Of a DNA stretch of 11,898 bases, positions 6,802-11,898 are shown in pieces (positions within the stretch are counted from its first letter, which is position 1; each line of letters starts with the position of its first letter). The position numbers were made by a program, and so were the translations under genes. The DNA is from Bacilli bacterium. GTDB taxonomy: Bacteria; Bacillota_I; Bacilli_A; RFN20; CAG-826. The notes under the pieces are model-generated. The model saw only the letters and a program-made list of their open reading frames with translations. It ran no database searches and was not told the origin of the DNA. Where the stretch lies: assembly GCA_016302065.1 (NCBI GenBank), contig JAEDOI010000027.1:1-11898 (forward strand), in the 5' to 3' direction.

Positions 6802-7101
6802 TTAATCAATCCTTTTAATGCTTACTAATTTAGCATCTTTTCCTGTCTCTTTATTGAATTCAATAGTTGCAACAAGTGCAGCAACTACAGCATCTTTATC
6901 AGTTTCTAATAATTTATTTTCTTCTTTTGGAAGAATATTCATTTTTGCATCAACTTTATTAATTATTTTAAAGATAAGAGAACACACTGCAATAATAAGA
7001 GCTAATATTCCAAAGACAACAATGATAGCAAATATAGAAATTAATACAGCCATCCAATAGTTATCATACCCCAAATTCTCTAAATAATCTGTAAAAACCA
7101 T
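6802..7101 (-). CDS. oadG: OadG-like small membrane subunit of the decarboxylase
   Basis: A 99-residue protein with one long hydrophobic helix (about 16-46), a charged linker and a C-terminal segment DKDAVVAALVATIEFN (68-83) ending near SIKRI. This is the usual pattern of the OadG/MmdD (gamma or delta) family, which holds the carboxyltransferase and biotin carrier to the membrane pump. It starts four bases after the oadA stop, with AGAGG as its ribosome site inside the end of oadA, and nine bases separate it from the biotin carrier. The family is divergent and short, so the call leans on topology, the C-terminal motif and position in the operon. Confidence 0.88.
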   Translation of the reverse strand: MVFTDYLENLGYDNYWMAVLISIFAIIVVFGILALIIAVCSLIFKIINKVDAKMNILPKEENKLLETDKDAVVAALVATIEFNKETGKDAKLVSIKRID

Positions 7102-7105
7102 ATTA

Positions 7106-8479
7106 TTAAGCCTCTAATTTAATTTTTGTAGGTATAGAATCAGCATTCCTTTTCTCTAAGAATTTAATAGCTATATCTTGGAAAAGAGCAATACTTAATA
7201 CGTCTTCATCAGATTTAGCAATACCTTTATATTTTGCTTTTAATTCATTAAACTCAGGTTTTAAATCATCAGCTGGACGATAAGTAATAACCTTATCATC
7301 ACCAATTATTTTATGTCTAATTTCTTCATTTACAGGAGCAGGAGCTTTTCCATATTTTCCATGTAAATAGTCATTAATTTCTTTTGGAACCATCTTATAT
7401 CTTTCTTTATTTAAGACATTTAAAACAGCTTGAGTTCCTACCATTTGACTTAAAGGAGTAACAAGAGGTGGGTAACCTAAATCTTTTCTAACATTTGGAA
7501 CTTCTGCTAAAACATCATCTAATTTATCCAAAGCTCCTTGTTGAGTTAATTGAGAAATAAGGTTAGATAACATTCCTCCAGGGACTTGATATTTTAAAAT
7601 ATTAGGATTACAACATAAAACTTTTGGGTTGAGCAATCCATTATTTAAATATTTTTGTCTAACTGGAGCGAGTTTTTTAGCAGCTTTCTCTAGCATTTCT
7701 TTATTAAGTTTTGGATCGTATTCTGTTCCCTCTAAAGCATAATTTAATGATTCAGTACAAGGTTGAGAAGTTCCTCCACTTAATGGAGATAATGCCGTAT
7801 CAATTATATCAACACCAGCTTGAATAGCTCTTAAGTAAGTCATTTCAATCATTCCACCAGTACAGTGAGAATGAAGTTCAACTGGTAATTTAGTATTAGC
7901 TTTAATAGCCTTAATTAATTGATATGCAGTTTCTGGAAGTAAGACACCAGCCATATCTTTTATACAAATAGAATCAGCACCAAGTGCTTCTACTTGTTTA
8001 GCTAAATCTACATAATATTCAACAGTATGAACTGGACTTGTCGTATAACTTAAAGCAATTTGACATTCACCACCATATTTTTTAGTAGCTTTTACAGCAC
8101 ATTCTAAGTTTCTAATATCATTTAAAGCATCAAAAACACGTATTATATCAATTCCATTTTTAATTGATAATTTAACAAATTTTTCAACAACATCATCAGC
8201 ATAATGACGATAACCAAGGATATTTTGACCACGAAATAGCATTTGCAACTTTGTATGTTTACAAACTTTTTTTACTTTTCTAAGCCTCTCCCAAGGATCT
8301 TCATTTAAAAATCTTAAACATGCATCAAAAGTAGCTCCACCCCAAATCTCAATTGCATGATATCCAACTTGATCGAGTTCCTTTAAAGCAAGCAAAACTT
8401 CATCAGTTGTCATACGAGTTGCAAATAAAGATTGATGGCCATCTCTTAATGCAGTTTCAACAAATTTAACTCCCATCAT
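7106..8479 (-). CDS. oadA: Oxaloacetate decarboxylase alpha subunit, carboxyltransferase
   Basis: A 457-residue protein of the OadA / pyruvate carboxylase subunit B family, transferring CO2 from oxaloacetate to biotin. Seen: ETALRDGHQS (8-17, D13 metal/catalytic), EIWGGATFD (44-52), FRGQNILGYRHY (82-93), CIKDMAG (172-178, K174 the usual carbamylated lysine) and ELHSHCTGG (201-209, H203 and H205 metal ligands). It is shorter than the roughly 600-residue Klebsiella alpha subunit because the C-terminal biotinyl domain is missing; that domain is encoded two genes downstream. There are two tandem ATGs: 8479 is given, but 8476 has the better spacing (6 nt) from AGGAG at 8487-8483. It is the first gene of the operon, divergent from pckA. 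The membrane Na+-pump gene in the operon argues against pyruvate carboxylase or transcarboxylase. Confidence 0.96.
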   Translation of the reverse strand: MMGVKFVETALRDGHQSLFATRMTTDEVLLALKELDQVGYHAIEIWGGATFDACLRFLNEDPWERLRKVKKVCKHTKLQMLFRGQNILGYRHYADDVVEKFVKLSIKNGIDIIRVFDALNDIRNLECAVKATKKYGGECQIALSYTTSPVHTVEYYVDLAKQVEALGADSICIKDMAGVLLPETAYQLIKAIKANTKLPVELHSHCTGGMIEMTYLRAIQAGVDIIDTALSPLSGGTSQPCTESLNYALEGTEYDPKLNKEMLEKAAKKLAPVRQKYLNNGLLNPKVLCCNPNILKYQVPGGMLSNLISQLTQQGALDKLDDVLAEVPNVRKDLGYPPLVTPLSQMVGTQAVLNVLNKERYKMVPKEINDYLHGKYGKAPAPVNEEIRHKIIGDDKVITYRPADDLKPEFNELKAKYKGIAKSDEDVLSIALFQDIAIKFLEKRNADSIPTKIKLEA

Positions 8480-8501
8480 TCACTCCTTTTATTTGATTTA
8501 T

Positions 8502-8522
8502 TTAATGATTTATAATCATTAA
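8502..8522. promoter_or_regulatory. Perfect 9+3+9 palindrome in the oadA leader
   Basis: TTAATGATT (8502-8510) and AATCATTAA (8514-8522) are exact reverse complements around TAT. It lies 15 bases upstream of the oadA ribosome site and downstream of the best promoter. It is therefore a candidate repressor operator, or a weak RNA hairpin in the leader. There is no T-run, so it does not look like a terminator. AT-rich context lowers certainty. Confidence 0.5.
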
Positions 8523-8579
8523 TTTTATAATTTTTTCTTAATTTTTTATTAAATTAGAAAAAATCCCAAAATCAAGTTT

Positions 8580-8588
8580 ATTATATCA
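8580..8588 (-). promoter_or_regulatory. Extended -10 promoter of the oad operon
   Basis: On the minus strand TGATATAAT (8588-8580) is a perfect TGnTATAAT extended -10 element; the region 17 bases upstream (TTTTAT) is a poor -35, as is usual for extended -10 promoters. Transcription would begin near 8573, leaving about 95 nt of leader that includes the palindrome at 8502-8522. A second, weaker choice is TTGATT (8575-8570) with TTAATA (8552-8547). Confidence 0.5.
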
Positions 8589-8639
8589 TAAATATTTTTT
8601 ATATAAAATTATTTATAGATATATTTAGGAGTGTTTATA

Positions 8640-8668
8640 TTGAATTTATCAATATTAATTGATAACAT
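8640..8668 (+). promoter_or_regulatory. Candidate pckA promoter with a palindrome filling the spacer
   Basis: TTGAAT (8640-8645) and TAACAT (8663-8668) are 17 bases apart. The spacer holds TTATCAAT (8646-8653) and ATTGATAA (8658-8665), perfect 8-bp inverted arms around ATTA, running into the -10. A protein bound there would block polymerase. Leader length would be about 57 nt. The -10 matches the consensus at only four of six positions; TATACA at 8693-8698 is an alternative without a good -35. Confidence 0.45.
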
Positions 8669-8731
8669 TTAATCGATTACGAAATTTTATTTTATACAAA
8701 ATTTTATTAATCTATGGAGGCATAAATTTAT

Positions 8732-10348
8732 ATGAAAAAGGAAGAATTAATTCAATTCTTAGAAGAACGTGGAATTACAAATGTAAAAGAAATCATTTAT
8801 AATCCAAGTTATGAATTATTGTTTAAAGAAGAAACATCTTCTTCTCTTGAAGGTTATGAAAAAGGTCAAGTTACTGAACTAGGTGCAGTTAATGTTATGA
8901 CAGGCGTTTACACTGGTCGTTCACCAAAGGATAAGTTTATTGTTGAAGATGAAAATAGTAAAGATACTATTTGGTGGACAAGTGATGAATATAAAAACGA
9001 CAACCACAGAGCTTCACTTCACGCTTGGAACGAATGTAAGAAAATTGCTACTAAAGAATTATCTAACAAGAGATTATTTGTTGTTGATGGATTTGCTGGA
9101 GCAAACAAAGATACAAGAATGGCTGTTAGATTCATTGTCGAAGTTGCTTGGCAAGCTCACTTCATCAAGAATATGTTCATTAGACCAACTGAAGAAGAAC
9201 TAGAAAATTTTAAACCAGATTTTGTTGTTTATAACGCTTCTAAAGCAAAGGTAGAAAACTATAAAGAATTAGGTTTAAATTCTGAAACTGCTGTTATGTT
9301 TAATATCACAAGTAGAGAACAAGTAATTATCAATACTTGGTATGGTGGAGAAATGAAAAAAGGTATTTTTTCAATGATGAATTACTACCTTCCATTAAAA
9401 GGAATTGCAAGTATGCATTGCTCTGCTAATACTGATTTAGAAGGAAAAAATACAGCTATTTTCTTTGGCTTATCAGGTACTGGAAAAACAACCCTTTCAA
9501 CTGATCCAAAAAGATTATTAATTGGTGATGATGAACATGGATGGGATGATAATGGAGTATTTAATTTCGAAGGCGGATGCTATGCTAAGGTTATCAATCT
9601 TGATAAAGAATCTGAACCAGATATTTATAATGCAATTAAACGCAATGCACTTCTAGAAAATGTAACTGTTTCTGAAGATGGTAAAATTGATTTTACTGAT
9701 AAATCAGTTACTGAAAACACCCGTGTTTCTTATCCAATTAACCATATTAATAATATTGTTAAACCAATTTCTAGTGCACCAATGGCAAAGAATGTAATTT
9801 TCCTTTCCGCTGATGCATTTGGAGTATTACCTCCAGTTTCCATTCTTACTCCTGAGCAAACTCAATATTATTTCTTAAGCGGATTCACTGCTAAACTTGC
9901 TGGAACTGAAAGAGGAATTACTGAACCTACCCCAACATTCTCTGCATGTTTTGGCCAAGCATTCCTCGAATTACACCCAACAAAATATGCTCACGAACTT
10001 GTTAGAAAAATGGAAATATCTGGAGCTAAAGCTTATTTAGTTAATACTGGATGGAATGGAAGCGGAAAACGTATCTCTATTAAAGATACCCGTGGAATTA
10101 TTGATGCTATATTAAATGGTAAAATCAACGAAACTACAACTAAGAAAATTCCATATTTTGATCTTGAAATTCCTACAGTTCTTGAAGGAGTTGATACAAA
10201 CATCCTTGATCCAAGAGATACATACAAAAATCCAAGTGAATGGGATGAAAAAGCTAAAAATCTTGCTTCATTATTTATTAAAAACTTTAAAAAATATGAA
10301 ACAAATGAAGCTGGAAAAGAATTAGTTAAAGCCGGACCAAAATTATAA
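8732..10348 (+). CDS. pckA: Phosphoenolpyruvate carboxykinase (ATP)
   Basis: A 538-residue, full-length ATP-type PEP carboxykinase, reversibly interconverting oxaloacetate + ATP with PEP + CO2 + ADP. Seen: TGRSPKDKFIV (61-71, substrate-binding R63), YGGEMKKG (204-211), H229, the P-loop GLSGTGKTTLS (246-256), the metal-binding IGDDEHGWDD (264-273) and ENTRVSYP near 325. The mnemonic residues of the family are all in place. The ribosome site GGAGG (8716-8720) is 11 bases from the ATG, rather far. It is divergent from the Na+-pumping oxaloacetate decarboxylase operon. In a fermenting cell the direction PEP to oxaloacetate, with ATP gain, is plausible; its oxaloacetate could feed the decarboxylase. 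A strong terminator follows. Confidence 0.98.
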   Translation: MKKEELIQFLEERGITNVKEIIYNPSYELLFKEETSSSLEGYEKGQVTELGAVNVMTGVYTGRSPKDKFIVEDENSKDTIWWTSDEYKNDNHRASLHAWNECKKIATKELSNKRLFVVDGFAGANKDTRMAVRFIVEVAWQAHFIKNMFIRPTEEELENFKPDFVVYNASKAKVENYKELGLNSETAVMFNITSREQVIINTWYGGEMKKGIFSMMNYYLPLKGIASMHCSANTDLEGKNTAIFFGLSGTGKTTLSTDPKRLLIGDDEHGWDDNGVFNFEGGCYAKVINLDKESEPDIYNAIKRNALLENVTVSEDGKIDFTDKSVTENTRVSYPINHINNIVKPISSAPMAKNVIFLSADAFGVLPPVSILTPEQTQYYFLSGFTAKLAGTERGITEPTPTFSACFGQAFLELHPTKYAHELVRKMEISGAKAYLVNTGWNGSGKRISIKDTRGIIDAILNGKINETTTKKIPYFDLEIPTVLEGVDTNILDPRDTYKNPSEWDEKAKNLASLFIKNFKKYETNEAGKELVKAGPKL

Positions 10349-10360
10349 TCTGATTTGATT

Positions 10361-10393
10361 AAAAAATACTGAACGAAATGTTCAGTATTTTTT
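10361..10393. terminator. Bidirectional terminator between pckA and the TetR gene
   Basis: A 14-bp uninterrupted stem (10361-10374 with 10380-10393) around the loop GAAAT. The core is ATACTGAAC / GTTCAGTAT, flanked by A6 on the left and T7 on the right, so it works for both convergent genes. It begins 12 bases after the pckA stop and ends six bases before the stop of the TetR gene. Confidence 0.93.
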
Positions 10394-10399
10394 TGTTTA

Positions 10400-10957
10400 T
10401 TAATCAATCTTATCTTTAAGCAAAATTAAAATATGATCATAAATTATATCAACAATATCTTCAATTGAATGGCTTTTCTTATTATTTAGAAATTCAATCA
10501 ATACTGATAGTACTCCAACAACTTGAAATAAAGCTTGATAATAAGATACATTATTTAATTTTTTAATACTATATTCTATTTGTTTATGAATAATTTTACT
10601 TACATAAAAATCTTTATTATCTACTAAACAAAATCTAACTAATATTTTATTATTGTAGAATGATTCAACATAAGTCTTAATCATTGTTTTATTTATTTTT
10701 GAATTTTGATAATTAGATTCAATATCATAATTATTTAAAGAAATTTTAGTGACTTCTTCTTCTATTATCTCATCTATCAATTTATCAATATAACCGTATC
10801 TTTCATAAAATGTTGATCGATTAATATTAGCTTGTTTACAGAGCTCTTTTACTTGTATAGTATTAGGCTCTTTTTGAAGCATTAATTCTATATATTTAGA
10901 TTTTATTTTTTGTTTAGTTTTTTCGATTCGTTTATCCATTTTTAAATTAACCGACAT
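10400..10957 (-). CDS. TetR/AcrR-family transcriptional regulator
   Basis: A 185-residue regulator. Residues about 11-66 are a TetR DNA-binding domain, with the helix-turn-helix TIQVKELCKQANINRSTFYE (33-52) followed by the usual RYGYIDKLIDEI. The rest (67-185) is an alpha-helical ligand/dimer domain with no recognisable signature. The start is uncertain: neither ATG 10957 nor the ATG of M7 (10939) has a good ribosome site, so the message may have a very short leader. It is divergent from the dehydrogenase gene with 68 bases between, which is the classic layout for a regulator of its neighbour. Inducer unknown. Confidence 0.9.
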   Translation of the reverse strand: MSVNLKMDKRIEKTKQKIKSKYIELMLQKEPNTIQVKELCKQANINRSTFYERYGYIDKLIDEIIEEEVTKISLNNYDIESNYQNSKINKTMIKTYVESFYNNKILVRFCLVDNKDFYVSKIIHKQIEYSIKKLNNVSYYQALFQVVGVLSVLIEFLNNKKSHSIEDIVDIIYDHILILLKDKID

Positions 10958-10968
10958 ATGATGGTTTT

Positions 10969-11004
10969 TGTTGGTTGCAACATAATGCTAACACATAATA
11001 ATAT
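10969..11004 (+). promoter_or_regulatory. Dehydrogenase promoter with overlapping candidate operator
   Basis: TTGCAA (10975-10980) and TAATAT (10999-11004), 18 bases apart, form a fair promoter for the dehydrogenase gene. An imperfect inverted repeat, TGTTGG (10969-10974) and CTAACA (10988-10993), one mismatch in six, brackets the -35 hexamer, and TTGCAA is itself a palindrome. It is a plausible binding site for the divergent TetR protein. Ribosome site AGGAG is at 11013-11017, eight bases before the ATG. Confidence 0.4.
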
Positions 11005-11025
11005 TTTTGTGTAGGAGAAAAAAAT

Positions 11026-11883
11026 ATGAAAAATGTTTTAGTTATTACTGGTGGCGGCTCAGGAATGGGACTTGAAGCTGCAAAACTTACACCAAAAGAA
11101 AAAATTGTTGTTATCTCAGGAAGAACAGAAGCAAAGCTTCAAAATGCTCTTAAAGAACTTAAAGAATTAGGACTTGAAGCTTATGCATTTGCTTGCGATA
11201 CTTCTAAAAGAGAATCAGTTAAAGCTTTAGCTGAATATGCAAAATCATTAGGAGAAATCAAAAACGTTATTAATGCTGCAGGAGTCTCTCCAGCAATGCA
11301 TGTAACACCAGAAGAAATTTTAAGAATTAATGCTCTTGGTACAGTTTATGTAAATCAAGAATTTTCAAAATTGATGAATCCAGGTAGTGTTATTGTTGAT
11401 GTTTCATCAAATTCAGCATATACATTACCAAGTTTCTTTATTCCAAAGAAAAAATATCCACTCGCTGAAACTGATGAAAATAAATTTATTGCTACAATAC
11501 TTAAGAAAACAAATTTAGTTAAAGATCCATATATGAAAAATGGTATGGCTTATGCTTTTTCCAAAAACTTTGTATGTTGGTATGCTCAAAAATCTGCTTT
11601 TGATTTAGGCTTAAAAGGAATAAGAGTAGTTTCATTATCACCTGGATTAATTGGTACCTCAATGGGCAACTTAGAAAAAGAATCTGGTGGATTTTTAATT
11701 GCATTTAGTGCTGAAGAAAGAATGGGAAAACCAGAAGAATTAGGATATGCTTTAGCAACATTAGCTGATGAAAGAAATGGTTACTTAGCTGGTGTCGATG
11801 TCTTATGTGATGGTGGCTCAACTTACGGTCTTAAAGAATTTAAAAAATATAAGAAAAAAGAAATGAAAAAAGCTAAGAAATAG
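11026..11883 (+). CDS. Short-chain dehydrogenase/reductase with extended pre-Tyr insert
   Basis: A 285-residue SDR-fold oxidoreductase. Seen: cofactor loop TGGGSGMG (8-15), SGRTEAKL (31-38), where R33 after the second strand suggests NADP(H), NAAG (83-86), N102, VSSNSAY (126-132), catalytic Y176 and K180 in YAFSK, and SPGLIGTSMG (205-214). The C-terminal DGGS (262-265) is followed by a very Lys-rich tail. In classical SDRs the Ser is about 13 residues before the Tyr; here S128/S130 lies 46-48 residues before Y176. Comamonas 3-alpha-hydroxysteroid dehydrogenase has a similar insert, which hints at a hydroxysteroid or other bulky substrate, but the substrate cannot be read from the sequence. 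Probably controlled by the divergent TetR protein. Confidence 0.93.
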   Translation: MKNVLVITGGGSGMGLEAAKLTPKEKIVVISGRTEAKLQNALKELKELGLEAYAFACDTSKRESVKALAEYAKSLGEIKNVINAAGVSPAMHVTPEEILRINALGTVYVNQEFSKLMNPGSVIVDVSSNSAYTLPSFFIPKKKYPLAETDENKFIATILKKTNLVKDPYMKNGMAYAFSKNFVCWYAQKSAFDLGLKGIRVVSLSPGLIGTSMGNLEKESGGFLIAFSAEERMGKPEELGYALATLADERNGYLAGVDVLCDGGSTYGLKEFKKYKKKEMKKAKK

Positions 11884-11898
11884 CTATATTTCAAATAT

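Noticed and set aside
8480..8731. Riboswitch or small RNA in the divergent oadA-pckA region
   Set aside because: Only AT-rich short palindromes and promoter-like hexamers are present; no GC-containing conserved aptamer structure is seen.
10033..10407. 124-codon minus-strand reading frame opposite the end of pckA
   Set aside because: It is antisense to conserved pckA and would run through the bidirectional terminator from the TetR side. There is no family resemblance.
1..11898. Mobile element or horizontally acquired island
   Set aside because: There is no transposase, integrase, terminal repeat, tRNA or clear shift in base composition; gene order is tight and housekeeping-like in the middle.

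Overview
The window is a very AT-rich, gene-dense bacterial chromosome segment with short intergenic gaps, AGGAG-type ribosome binding sites and all Trp codons written TGG. Of 12 complete genes, nine end in TAA, three in TAG and none in TGA. This suits a low-GC Firmicutes/Bacilli lineage, perhaps an uncultured relative of the Erysipelotrichales or Mollicutes using the standard code. The lineage is an inference from composition and gene content. I see no mobile elements, CRISPR arrays, tRNAs or rRNAs.

Left part (1-4451, all minus strand): two ECF sigma factor / membrane anti-sigma pairs in tandem. The upstream pair (4451-2885) is followed by a lipoprotein gene (2821-1940). The lipoprotein looks like a soluble copy of the anti-sigma factor's extracytoplasmic domain. 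The sigma gene and the lipoprotein gene are preceded by an almost identical 32-bp block (29/32) that reads like an ECF promoter (CCAATAA, 15 nt, CGTATT). After a terminator comes the second pair (1841 to beyond position 1). Its anti-sigma factor carries an RsgI-like extracytoplasmic domain with a Val-Asn-Pro-Glu motif and a long predicted coiled coil, and it runs off the window.

Middle part (4508-8479, minus strand): a compact five-gene operon for a Na+-pumping oxaloacetate decarboxylase. The order is carboxyltransferase (oadA), small membrane subunit (oadG-like), separate biotin carrier, Na+-pump subunit (oadB), and biotin-protein ligase, which would biotinylate the carrier. Every OadB residue I recall as important for Na+ binding or pumping in Klebsiella is present at a constant offset.

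Divergent from this operon is ATP-type PEP carboxykinase (pckA, 8732-10348, plus strand). Together they could turn PEP into pyruvate via oxaloacetate, gaining both an ATP and a Na+ gradient. Each side of the 252-bp divergent region has its own perfect palindrome (8502-8522 and 8646-8665).

Right part (10361-11883): a strong bidirectional terminator, a TetR-family regulator (minus), and a divergent short-chain dehydrogenase (plus) with an unusually long insert before its catalytic Tyr. A candidate operator lies over the dehydrogenase promoter.
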